A DNA stretch of 64,000 nucleotides from Chamaea fasciata (taxonomy: Eukaryota > Chordata > Aves > Passeriformes > Sylviidae), in assembly GCA_029207755.1 (NCBI GenBank), contig JARCOQ010000002.1, positions 41,116,244-41,180,243 of the forward strand, given 5' to 3'. Within the stretch, counting starts at the first letter, position 1. Each line of letters opens with the position of its first letter. Below the pieces are notes generated by a model. The model did not search any database. It was not told the DNA's origin and saw nothing but the letters and a program-made list of their open reading frames with translations. Both the position numbers and the translations under genes were made by a program. Below, piece after piece: positions 35,355-47,200 of the stretch.

Positions 35355-38159
35355 GGCACGTCTTTGAACTGAGTCAGGCTTAGGACAACAACAGTTCCAA
35401 ACCCTTTACAGAGCCTCATATCTCTTCCTTTATTGTTTTTGATTTGTTTAAGTTCTCTGGCTTTTGATCCAGGCATAATGTCTTGGCATTCTATATTGCT
35501 TGTTGTAAAGGTAACAGTCCACATCATCAATTTTGATTTGATCATAATTATATACTGCCCCACTTCTTCTTTTTTTCAAGGTACAAAACTACTCAATCAC
35601 TGACCTCTAACTAATCTCTCTTACTTCTGTGAAGTTCTATTTAAAGATATTGCTAATCATTTCAGCATTATGACAACCACAGTGTGAGGAAAATGAAAAT
35701 AAAATATTGGGAGGGGGCAATTTACTATTAAAAACAGCAAACAAACTCTGAATATTTTTTTTTTTCTACATGCATATTCAAAACACCATTCCAACTTGGA
35801 GAATGTGCTCTGCTTGTCCTTCACAGGCCAGGGAAGAGAGGAAGCTGTGCCCTTGCCTTGCATCACCCAGAACACTGTCATCACTTAACTGAGGCATTGA
35901 ATGCTCCAGGGATTCAGTCATTTCCCCTGCCAACATCAAAAAGGATTGCTTTCCAATACACTGTATGGGCCAAATCCATTAATTCCCGTGGTCCTTCAAA
36001 GTGCTAAGGACTGGCAGGAGCCAGAAGGAGGACATTGGAAGGGTACTTACCAGTGCTATGCGGCAGAGCAAATTTTCTTTCATAGCTCTGGGTGTACAGC
36101 CTGACAAATTTACTGCTCTGCTGATGGCCGGATTTAGGGCCAGGAAGGAGAGGGTTTTTCTCCCATTAGATCAGAAAACATTACCTATGTATTGTCTTCC
36201 TCTTCTAAATTGAATGTTGACTGCATATGAACACCTGAGAATACTGCCTGGCTTTTCTGGTGGCACCTCACACTGCCCTGCTATTTCTATAGGGCAAATT
36301 AGTCTTCCTAGCAAAAAGTGATATGCCTGTTGGACTCAGGATAGGATAACTGACATAAGAATAGTGTCCCATGACAGCTAAAATGACAGGGTTGGGTGGT
36401 TTTGTAGTTCTTTTTGGCCTCTGTGAAAATGTGTCAAACTAATTCTTCATGTAAAATTACTTACAATAAAAATAAGCCATGCCTATTTACTTTGATGTTT
36501 TGATCTTGCTTTCCCTAATTCTGCTCTCCAATGGCAGTGGGCAGAACAACACTGCTGAGATCTGGTTTTAGTAAGTGATGAGTAATGTTCTTGTAGTGCG
36601 CTGCACAGTCCTACACCCACCCTCTCCTAAGTCCATAAAAGTGCCACCTCTGCAGTTTTGCCACTCCTGATCTATGCAGGTAACTTCACAACCCTGGCAC
36701 CACACATGCTACAGAATTATTCCCAGATGGGAAATTGTACGGGATGGTGATAATTATCTCATCAATTTCATAAACATTAACTGGATTCCTGCTGTTATGA
36801 TTTAGAAGGTTTTCTATGTTCCTGCTGCCCTTTCTGTTATCATACCTTCAGCGCAACTCTTTAAATAATGAAATAACCTGCTGAAATACATATTGTGATA
36901 CAGATTTGAGGAGAGTGGCACTGCTATAACTTTCATTTTTGTGTATCAGAATATAGTACCTCAAAATTTTAAAAAACTTTAAGACAGCAAACATGAAATA
37001 ATTTCAAATAAGAACAAATTGTTGGTCAGAAAATATCAGAAATTTGCCTAAAAATGTAGAAAATTATCAAATCATCAGCATATTTGTCACTGATGACAGA
37101 TCCACATGTATGCTTGTGAAAGAAAAACAAATAATATGCTAATATACACATTGTAAGGAATATAACTTTTCCCAGCTCAGGCTATTTAACATAATGTATT
37201 TTTATTTCATGTTTATTTTGTGAAATCACTTGATTTTTTCTTATGACTGCTGTAATAAAAACAGCTTTTCCTGATGAATAACATTTGGAAGAAAGCCAGA
37301 ACCTGATCTAGCCCTTGTTTTTCTAGGATTAAGAAAAGAAGGTGTAAGCTCTTGGTACTTTGTTACACTAAATGAAAAATCCCCATTTATCACTGGTAAT
37401 CACTTTGAAAAGTGACCACCTGAATAAAATAAATAGCCTGTGTGATTACAGATACAGCATCATTATGCAAGGACAGGAGAATGAGAGGAGCAGATGCCTT
37501 CAATCTTATGTAAGCGATCAAGAAACTGAACAAGTTAGAGACGCCAAAGGAAGAGATGGGACTGCCTCATCTAAAGCCTCCAAGCTGCAGTTAGGACCCT
37601 TAGATGATTTAATATCTTCCCCTGGAGGAAGGGAACTTGTTCTGTCCAGATGCTTTTATTCTCCCTCTATTTCAGACTAACAGACCTAACAAATAAAACA
37701 AAGGAGACAATGGGAAAAGGAAGCACTGCACAGTTCTGCATTATAGAGGATGTTGGCCACTGGATTGGTGTGTGGGAATAATTTCTTTGCTCATATAAAT
37801 TCTCTGGCATTAGAAATCTGAATCATTTGGGTAGAGGAAAAGAGACCAAAAAGAAAGAAGCAGTAATAGGCATAAAAGAAGGATCGTATGACTTCAGCAA
37901 AAATTTTGGCAGAGGTAAATGGAAGGAGGAATAGTTTTGAAGCTGACTTGTGGTAAAGCATAATGAAAGAAAATAGACAGAGCATATTTCATTAGAGGAA
38001 ATCTGAACTGGGAATTTATATATCTCTGTGTATAACTGACTTTTCAGGTTTCTCTCTCCCATGAATATCCCTTTTATATTTTCCCACTTCACCTGCATTG
38101 TCCCCACAATGGATTTCACCATGCCATGACCTTCACGGAACTGTAGATGCTTATTTCTC
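35355..38159. other. Unassigned non-coding DNA
   Basis: No mobile element recognised. It contains one candidate exon on the minus strand (36,051-36,120). The part at about 36,700-37,290 is AT-rich, with no open frame of note and no repeat. Confidence 0.5.
36051..36120 (-). other. Low-confidence candidate internal exon
   Basis: On the minus strand a pyrimidine-rich stretch ending in GGCCATCAG (AG at 36,122-36,121) is followed by 70 bp. These end at a strong donor, CACTG|GTAAGTAC (GT at 36,050-36,049). The frame across it is open (23 codons plus one base; it includes KFVRLYTQSYERKFALPH) and continues open on both sides for about 60 codons between stops. The residue mix looks protein-like, but I do not recognise it and no neighbouring exon is apparent. 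Chance remains the more likely explanation. Confidence 0.17.
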
Positions 38160-38390
38160 ATTAAAAAAATGTGCATGCTATCATCTGCAGATTTGTCTGC
38201 CTTGTTATTTATGTCCTTTCTCAACATGTTCAGTGAGATATTAAGTAAGTCCAAACAGAAAGGTGACCCACATAGCACTTGTCATGTACCATCTGCCTTT
38301 AGGATAGATATTTATCATTATTCATTATGCCTTTTATTTATTTTTTTTTTACCAAGCAGCTGTTTTTCAGCCTACATGTCAATATTACTG
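38160..38390 (-). mobile_element. Decayed CR1 LINE fragment (reverse transcriptase C-terminal part), reverse orientation
   Basis: The + strand resembles antisense CR1 around the FADDTKL region: 'TATCATCTGCAGATTTGTCTG' at about 38,178, 'TCAACATGTTCAGTGAGATA' near 38,221, 'CACTTGTCATGTACCATCTG' near 38,276, and a 'CAAGCAGCTGTTTTTCAGCCTACATGTC' stretch. In minus-strand translation, a degenerate DINN...LS/KFADDT-like string is visible as DINNKADKSADDS. It carries many stops and is clearly old. The boundaries are approximate. The 151-codon minus-strand frame at 37,823-38,278 overlaps it and is not a gene. Confidence 0.65.
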
Positions 38391-41300
38391 TCAGTGGCAA
38401 TATGATTCTATAAAAAATTTCATGAGATAGGGCACACAGTAAAACCTCATATATTATACCACCTGGCTTCTGTTTGTTGACAAGTGGTGTCATTCCACTC
38501 AGAAAACAACCCATTCAGACATGGGAGTTATATTATTTTATTTTTTCTTTTCCTTTGTCAGCGAAATGAAGACCCAAGAAAGATCTTCAGAGACAAAACA
38601 GCAATGCTGCAGGAAGAGCCCAGATCTCCTCACTCCTTGCTGTTTCCTCACCACTGGGCTGCTGCAGCCTAAGCCTCTGTGCTTGGTATCCTCCTGATCT
38701 ATTAGTCCTGACTTGACAGATTGCCTGCTTTTGGCAGGACCTTGTTCCCTTCTTCTATCCACACAGACCCCTTTCACCAAGGCAGTAACCTTATGTCCAG
38801 GGAAGCCTGGCTGCTGGGTAGACCTCTATGTCCCCCTCAGGCTGAGGGGGTACCTCTGTCTCCCAAGGTAACTGCCTAAATATGATACTCAGATTTTGGA
38901 GTCTGCAGTTTCAGATTGAAAGCAAATCTAAATGATCACAGAAAAGTTGCATTCCATGTGAATTGCATTCCTCAATCTTACAGAAATCTGCATCATACTT
39001 TTTTTTCAATATTTAGTTTTCTTCAAGTGTACTCTTTATAATCACTGACCATTTTTGTTGCAGGCATTTAAAAAACTCTGGCAGTATAATGTATACGTCT
39101 ATTTCTCTGGGTAAGACAAATGGAAAAGTTCATTAGTACTATGAGAAGAATGCATTTTTTCTTTGTATTCCATCTTTATTTTCAAAGTAAAAGGTATTAT
39201 AGCAAGAAGACAGTAATTTTCTACTGCAATTGACAGAAAGAAAGACTCCTTTGTTGCCCTTGAGAGGAGAACATATACCTTTTACATCAATTTTTATTCA
39301 CTATAAAGCACAAATCTATAGAAGTCAGATTGCCCATAGGTGACATTTCTCCTCAAGTTATTTTAGCTTTTCACTTAAATCTACTTAATTATTTATCTGT
39401 ATAATCAAATCTGCACAATCTTCCCAGAAGAAATAAAGGACATAGTTTAGATATGCAAGGGATGCTTAGTTTCTGAGAAAGAACAAAGCCTTTGCAAGCT
39501 CCTCCTGAGAGAACATAACATTGGAGAAAGATCAAAGGAGAAAACTCAATCCAATATTATTAGATGGATTAAGATTTATGTGTAATCTTGCAGTGGTATT
39601 GCTCAAATTTCAGCACCAGAAAGATTTTATGAGCATTCCCAAGAGAAAAAGAAAGCAACCAGCATGATTTGTTCACAATATGTTCCACGGCCAAAAAGGA
39701 GCAGATCTGCTATTAGGAACTTTCTGTGTACTTCTCAGCAGCCTTATCCTCCCAGTTTGTGAACGAAGTCTAATGCTTGTTTGGGGAGGTAGAGTTGCAG
39801 TCCTTAAGATGGGCTGCCTTAAGTTCTTTTCTAGGGATTATGATGTGCTTTTGTTACCACAGGGATTTGAAGGAATAGTTTTTGTGAAAAAGTTGGCTTG
39901 GTAGAGTTATCTGAGCATGTTCCCTCCTTGCAGTTCTGTCTTCTTCGTGGTCTTTAATAGGTTCAGTCACATTTCTTCATGTTTTTAGATGTGAGAGGCA
40001 GATTTTTGTTGTCTTGACATAATTCTCTCTCATCGCTACTCTTCTGTCAGCCCTTTTAGGAGAAAAGCATGTGCCACACTCCAAGCCTTCCCTACCCGAA
40101 TGCTGCCTGCAACTTGAGACTTGTGCATTTCCAGCTCCTTGCTGTAATTCAACCAGTGCATGTGAAGAATTTCTGCTTCATGAAACTATTTTTCCTACTA
40201 TTTTACTACAAAATCAATATCTACTAAGTTTTTAGAGCAGTAATTGCTATATCATAGCCCAGTCACAATCTGTTCTTATTTGCTCTGGTGAGCATTTACA
40301 AGAATGATGAAAACATTGTAAGTTGTGACAAGGGACACATTTATTTACTTCAAGCACATGTAAAATGTTTATTTTTACTGTTGTGTCCCAGTTTGACATA
40401 TGAGGTTTTACATTAGATGTTGAATGGTAAATGTGCCCCTGCTTGTTTTAGTCTACATGTGGGAGGTTAATATCTGCAAAGCAAAGTGACAATAGAGGAG
40501 CAAAGCAGGGCCCAAGGGACATAAAGAAGTATTGATTCAAAATGTAGATCCTTTTCCTAAAAAATATGTTTTTGGGACATAAAAGAATACATAACAAAAA
40601 TAAAAGTAATAGACAAGATTTTGGATGGACATCTGTGATAGAGATTATTTTCTTTGTCACTGAGAGATTATAGAAAATGCATGTAATGTCTGCCATACGG
40701 CATTATCACATCACATTTCACAAGCTATTGTTTCTGCACATAGTAGTGCTTTTCTAGGACTGCAGGGTATCTGGATATTTCTCAGAAAACTCTGAGGTAT
40801 TGTACTCGCTGAGAAGTGTATGCCATGTCTGGATTTGAACAATTTGGTATTCACACAAAAGAACCACTGAATGTTGTGAGGAAGTGCTAAATGATGGTAA
40901 TGTAGCTATGTGTTTAAAATTTTCATTTAGGATCATCACAGTGCATCTTCACAATTTTGAGCTGACTGGATAATATAAACTAGGAAAAGCTGCTGAGTCT
41001 TATGTCAAATAAAGCGTGCTCTGTTATCCTGAAGAAGTTACAAACTGAAATACATTTCAAGCTGGGATACCCACAAAATGTGATAGAGATTTACAGGGAA
41101 AGAGTTAAGCAGCTCAAGAATTAGAAAAAAAATACATAAATTTAGTTTGCAAAGTCATTCTAATGAAGTAACTAGCCTGTCAGCCTCTCTTGTTTTCATC
41201 TTGAAACATCATTCTCAGATGAGTGCACTAAAACATTGCTTCTGTTAGAACGACACAATTTAATGCTAAAGATACTCAGATAATGGCAACAGGATTTGAC

Positions 41301-42015
41301 CTTAGAGAACTTATTACTTCAATCTTCTTTTTATTACACAAGTAATTGGCCTGCTTAATTTCAGCTTAGCAAATCACTACACAAATATATAGTAGGTTTT
41401 CTACCTATACAGAAATGTGTTTAGAATATTTGAAAATGAGGCAGCATTTTCTTGATTAGGTTTAATGACAAAATATACAGTCATGTATGTGAGCTGAATT
41501 CCAACTCTGAATCTACAGAAAGGTAGAGCAGTGTTTCATCTATTTAATATGCAAAACATTACATTGATGTCATATTAAAGCTATATAAGCAGCAATCCTG
41601 AAAAGTCATATGGTGGCCATATGATGAAAAAGAAACTCATCTCTTTTATTCTGTACACGTCTTGCATTTTCCCAGATTCTTCCATTTATCTTCTATTTTC
41701 TGTAGAAAGGAGTTAAACCTCTTCTGATTTTTTTTACCCATAAATTGGAGGATATAGACATTTTGTGTTGCTTACTCATGTTGACTATACCATCAAGCTT
41801 GAATATGGAGGTCCAGGCTTCTCTGCATTTCCCTGAAACAGAAGGTATTCCCATCTGTAAGTATTCAAAAATTGTGAGTAAACTGATTAAAAATTCACAA
41901 GACTGGCCTAGAACAATAATGTAAGCTCAGTACATTCTAGGGGTTTTTTTTATTTGGAATTTTCAACTCTTTCTGGAATACTCAAGTAATTTTTTTCAAG
42001 ATGTTGGAACTATGG
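38391..42015. other. Unassigned non-coding DNA
   Basis: No gene or mobile element recognised. Open frames are below 85 codons; the 74-codon frame at 39,680-39,904 has no ATG-context or domain support. A TATATAAG word with a nearby inverted repeat lies at 41,582-41,624. Confidence 0.5.
41582..41624 (+). promoter_or_regulatory. TATATAAG word and 8-bp inverted repeat with two CATATG E-boxes
   Basis: TATATAAG (41,582-41,589) lies 16 bp before TCATATGG-TGG-CCATATGA (41,606-41,624), an inverted repeat with two CATATG E-box cores. The spacing resembles a core promoter, but AT-rich DNA yields TATA-like words often and no transcript is apparent downstream. Confidence 0.12.
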
Positions 42016-42299
42016 GGGAAGGGAAGGGAAGGGAAGGGAAGGGAAAAGAAGGGAAGGGAAGGGAAGGGAAGGGAAGGGAAGGGAAGGGAAGGGAAGGGAA
42101 GGGAAGGGAAGGGAAGGGAAGGGAAGGGAAGGGAAGGGAAGGGAAGGGAAGGGAAGGGAAGGGAAGGGAAGGGAAGGGAAGGGAAGGGAAGGGAAGGGAA
42201 GGGAAGGGAAGGGAAGGGAAGGGAAGGGAAGGGAAGGGAAGGGAAGGGAAGGGAAGGGAAGGGAAGGGAAGGGAAGGGAAGGGAAGGGAAGGGAAGGGG
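42016..42299. repeat. (GGGAA)n pentanucleotide array, about 56 copies
   Basis: About 284 bp of GGGAA on +. One variant unit (AAGAA, 42,046-42,050) lies near the left end; it is otherwise uniform to the right border. GGG every 5 bp on one strand fits G-quadruplex formation. The purine/pyrimidine asymmetry also fits triplex DNA. Frames of GKGRE or PSLPF repeats are artefacts. Confidence 0.98.
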
Positions 42300-44170
42300 T
42301 GCTGAGTAGGAAGACTAGAGATATAGCTGGAGGTGATGATTCAGTCCAAATGTGGGTGATAAGACTTGATGGGGTGAAGAGGCTTCTCTGAGGATTTGTG
42401 GACAGACCCAGAAGAAGAAGAAGATCCAAAACGCCAATTCTTGGTGAAAGAATTAATTTTAAACTTTCAATAATGGTGTAACGTAAAAGAAAGAAACATC
42501 AGAAAATACCACAAGAAAAGATAAAAAGGAGAGATCCAGGAATCAGGGAGATGATGACATGCATGAGGCTGAAAAGAATGACACAAGCAAGTCTAGGAAC
42601 TAATGGAATGACCCGCAGTTCCTTACAAGATGCTCACAGTCACCAGAAGGTGTTGCTGTTCCACTTGTTCTTCAAGAGAGAAGAGCAAAGTGACAGAAGT
42701 CCCAGTGACAAGGCAGAAACTTGAGATGAAGATACAAAATGGATAAAGAGATTGCTAGCTGACTAGCAGCATATTGTGTGTACTGGCTTCAGTCTTGGAT
42801 CCTATGTTCCTAGCTGCTATTGGTAAATATCTTCAGAAAGACAGATGATATACTTAGACTTAAACCTCGAGAAAAACCCCAACAAAATGATACAAAACCG
42901 AACACAAACAAACAAACAAAACCCATGAAAAAAACATCAGGAATTAGGAACCTTTTTCAGATGATATTTGCATTGCAACTAGCATCTCATGAGCACTCTG
43001 CTGTTCTCAGAAAGACAAACCAGTACTTCTAAGGACAGTTTAATAAGGACAGCATTTCCAGCTGAAAGGAAATGATTAAAAGGTGCTCTACAAGTACCTC
43101 TTCATCTGCATTGACGAGAGATCATGTCCTCAGGTGTAGATGTCTTTATATACCTCTGAGCTTGTTTTCCACTTAGAGGAAGAGCCAGGTTCTTAACTAA
43201 GAATTTCCAAGACAGACTTTATTCAGTACTGTTAAGATTTTATGAGAATCACACAGCCCTGTTTTCAATTTAATGAAAATTATTGTCTCTTGCTATTTGG
43301 TAGCAAGATAGACGTGTCATTGTCTATACGAAATTCTCCATCTTCCTCCTCTATAATGGAAGAACTAGAAAACTGATAGGATGCTGAAACATGGTTTTCT
43401 TGGAGAAGTTATCAATGAATCATTTATTTTGTCAAGATGATTTCCTGTGAAAATTTCTCACATATATACAATATTTTTATGAGACCAGGCTTACAAAATT
43501 AATTTATTACTTTCGGTATTGGCACCTAGGAAAGATTTTATTTAAATTTTATTTGCATAATTAAGTTTTCTCTGAAATAAACAGATGATCTTAACATAAT
43601 CTTCATTTGTTGTAAGCTTGTAAAATGAGAAGTGAAAAGCAGTTGCTTTTTACACCAGATTCAACAAGTTAAATTTCCAGGAAAAAAGCTCTTCTTCAAA
43701 ACATGCAGCATAAGCAATGACTGGAACTGTTTAGTTCAAATTTCTTCTAGTTGAACTACTCCAATTCTTATCATCTTAGGAGGTATCATTCAAACAATAT
43801 TCTCAAAAGGAGCACAGCATCCATTTCTTCCCACTGGAAAGTGTGGTGTCTAAATTACTCAGGTTTCTACCAAAGCTAGGTTAGATTACTGTTTCTTTGA
43901 ATTGAAGTGCAGAATATAAGGGTAGCAGGAAATGACCCCTGTCTGCTGGAGATACAGAGGGGAGACCTGAGGACATTTAAACCTCATAGCTGCCCCTGGT
44001 TGGTGACCTCCAAACTGACCATTCCTTTTTCTGCTCTGTATGTTTTGTCAGTAGCCCTTGGGTAGCCTGGTTCTTATTTTGCAAATGGATGCATTTGACT
44101 CAGAGAAAAACCTTTCAAATAACCAGCAGGTATGCCAGGCTTCTCCAGAGTACTCTGTTTTTATCTTTGT

Positions 44171-44172
<2 letters not shown>
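42300..44172. other. Unassigned non-coding DNA
   Basis: No gene or mobile element recognised. A short GAAGAAGAAGAA run (42,411-42,424) and an (ACAA)n run (about 42,900-42,922) are the only repeats seen. Confidence 0.5.

Positions 44173-44214
<42 letters not shown>
44173..44214. repeat. T42 tract
   Basis: Forty-two uninterrupted T, directly followed by CAGGGAGGTCTGG. Frames read through it as poly-Phe (+) or poly-Lys (-). On the minus strand there is no AATAAA at the spacing expected for a retroposed tail. Confidence 0.97.
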
Positions 44215-47200
44215 CAGGGAGGTCTGGCTGCTTCTCAGCCATTGGGATTACCTTCATTTCGGTTATTGCTGTCTTTAATTTATTAGGGGTTTTCCAGTCC
44301 AATTCTTTGTTGAATATATGAATTTGATGAATTTTATGCAGACAGTCATTAAATAAAATGGTAGCTGGAATTCTTAGCACAGCACTGCATTTTAAAAGAA
44401 GGAGAAATTGTACAAAGTATATTTTCCCTTTCTGACACTTTTTCCTGGGACTCTTCTCACTGACAGGCATGCAAATTCTTCACATCCTGCCACAAAACTT
44501 TGACATATTTCACTATCCATTCCTGTTTTCCATCATAATGAGTGTGCTTCCAAGACTGTTTCATTGATATTGATGCATCAACTCATTTGTCAATGTTATT
44601 TTTGGGATGTGGGAGGGTCTTCTGCTCTACTCACACCCTCCAAAAATCCAGATCTGCACCAAATCTGCCCTTCTCGTGACCCTCCAGAAAACAGGCTTCT
44701 GGAACCTAATGGCAAAGCACAGTTACCTGATATGGAGATAGAAGGCAGAGGGTTTTTTTAGTTTTACTACTTTGAATGCATTGTATAAGCTTTAGGAACT
44801 AGGGATGCTAATCCACAGTAATCATCTGAGCATTTTCATGCACTGTGTTTGTTGATTGACTGAAAGAAATGTAAAATTGACTGAAATCCCTTGACAGCAA
44901 GGAGGTGCTTCATGTGAATAACAACTGATTTGTCTTCTGTATACTCAAACAGCACCGACTGAGTAACAGGAAAATGCATTAGCCAGAAGAAAGCAATCCT
45001 TGTTTTTCATGTAAAAATCACTGGTATATTTACCTTCAGTTTTTTGCTAGATTTGTATGTCTAGGAAAGTATGTGTTGTATATTCTTAGAGAAAAATAAG
45101 ACAATTATTGAAGCCAACAAAACTTAAGGGTGAGGTAGCATCAGCATTCACAATAGTAGAGAGAAAGTGGAATGAGGAGAAGCTCAGGAGCATTTAGGTG
45201 GTGTAGAAAGAACTGGGATTTTCTGTTCATATACACAGCAGACGCAGTTTAGGTTATATGGTGTGGTACTTGGTGTGAAAGACACAAAGCAGCGCCTTGA
45301 AATTTACAAGCCTCAGAGATGTACTTCAAGAAATGAATCAGTCTATACTCAAAATGGTAAAAAAAAGTGTTGATAATAATTTTTGGGTCCTTATTTGTAA
45401 GCAACTGTCATCAAGGTTTGTGAACTCTAACACTAAGAAGAAAAATATCAATTTTGAGGAAAATACATTTGAGAAATAATTTTTACATTGTTTATTGCTA
45501 TTTTAGAAGTTGTCTGAGTCCTATTTAAAATATTAAATTATTAATATTAAATCAGGACATTTTTACACACATCAACATTATCACACTCTTAATGTCCTTT
45601 CTTTAGAATATCTGTAGCCTAAGAGCAACAAGAAGGTTGCATTTTCTGAAGACTAGAGAAGTTAATCTCTTAAAGAAAAGAAACAACTCTGTTTTCTGAA
45701 TTATGGTAAGCAGAAGCCAAATGAATTTGACTTGCTTTCTTAGGACCTGTCTGGAAATTTTAATTTTTTTACGTAAGTTATAGGAAGGTACTACACAGAG
45801 CAGATCCCACCTTCACCATTCTCAGACAAAATTCTGTAATCAAGTGGCCAGGCAATCAAGGCTACTGTTTGGTATTGAATTCCAGAGGGATGAACTGGAA
45901 CTTTAATGACTGCAGTGGTTCCACATTATAGGGTGAGGTGTGACTTCTTTCACCAGTATATCAATCCTCATCTCTGTTTTATCCCCCCTGGAAATCAAGG
46001 AGGGTCCTCTACTTCTACTCCTCCTTCCCTCTGCCTGAGTTTTGCTTCCATTGTGCTGACTCACTTGTTTATGCCTCTGTGCTACAAAATCATTGCTTGA
46101 AACAACCTGGTTTAAGAAAAAAGAAAATGCCATCATGCCACTTTTCACAAGAAAAAAATCAAAAAGTGTGCTTTCCTTGGCTCTCTCACTTGATTTTTTT
46201 AAACTCTTTTCCCATGCCTGTAACCAGAAAAGACATTCTAAATGTTAAAAGATATTGGCTTTTAAGTAAGTCTCTTGAAGCAAAATGACCAAGGCATATA
46301 CCACAAATAATGAATAACACTAGATGGCAATTCATTTGAACATTTGTACATAAATACATTAAAGGAAATTACATGATTTCCAAGAGAGTTTGAGGCATAA
46401 AATATAAGGAAACTACTTTCCTCAATAAAGAAATTGCTTATCCAGCTCTAGTAGTAACACATTTAAAAGATTAATTTCCTCTTCTAGAAGCTCCTCTGCA
46501 GTGGTAGATCTGTCCTTTTCTTCCCCTGTGAAATATGGAAATGTGCCTGCAACGATTTGTGAAAATAAACAGCTTTCTTTACCAAGGAAACCATAAGTTT
46601 AAACTGTCCTGGTTTTATATCTATATGGATTACAATCCATACCCTCCAGAAATCTATTGTTTGTTATCTTAAAGACATGTGAAGCAACTTATTGTTCAAA
46701 TGCATTGTTTAAACGGGACTTTTATTGGTTATGGCACTTTAAGGTTTCTTGAGGGACTTGTCTGTAAACTGCTACTGGCAAACCTTAAAAGATGGAAGGG
46801 AAAAATGTGTTATTTTTTGAGTCTTGACTGTGTGTGAAAAACATACCGTTCCCCAAGAGAGAGGCTTGGTTTATATTAGGTGATATAACACAAGCACAAA
46901 AATTTCCTGTAGGATGGCAAAAGGCTGTTCAACAAGGTGTCAAAATATAGGGTGCATGGTAGATATTCAATTTATAGTGGATAATCGCTAGAAAGTGTGG
47001 TGGTAAGATATATATTAAAGAGGGATTTGAAATAGCAAAGGCATAAGGGGAAAAGCAGAGATATGGAGATGAGTAGAAGAAAAAGTCTCCACTGAGAGAA
47101 TATTTTTCAGTTACCTGAAAGTTTCTTTTTATTTAACTGCTCTTTAACAAGCAAAGACTGAGGTTCTTTCAACACTCTAGTAGTAGTTTGTGAGAAATTT

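Noticed and set aside
37823..38278. 151-codon minus-strand frame
   Set aside because: Its first part is a decayed CR1 reverse transcriptase remnant (ADDS-like string) and the rest is AT-rich DNA; not a gene.
42001..42429. Frames of GKGRE or PSLPF repeats, up to 139 codons
   Set aside because: Artefacts of the GGGAA array.
44048..44470. 140-codon minus-strand frame with poly-Lys
   Set aside because: It reads through the T42 tract; no other coding evidence.
46605..46990. A second ERVL-like LTR beginning TGTCCTGGTTTT
   Set aside because: The start resembles the LTR at 55.9 kb, but nothing after about 12 bases matches and no CA end with a 5-bp duplication was found.
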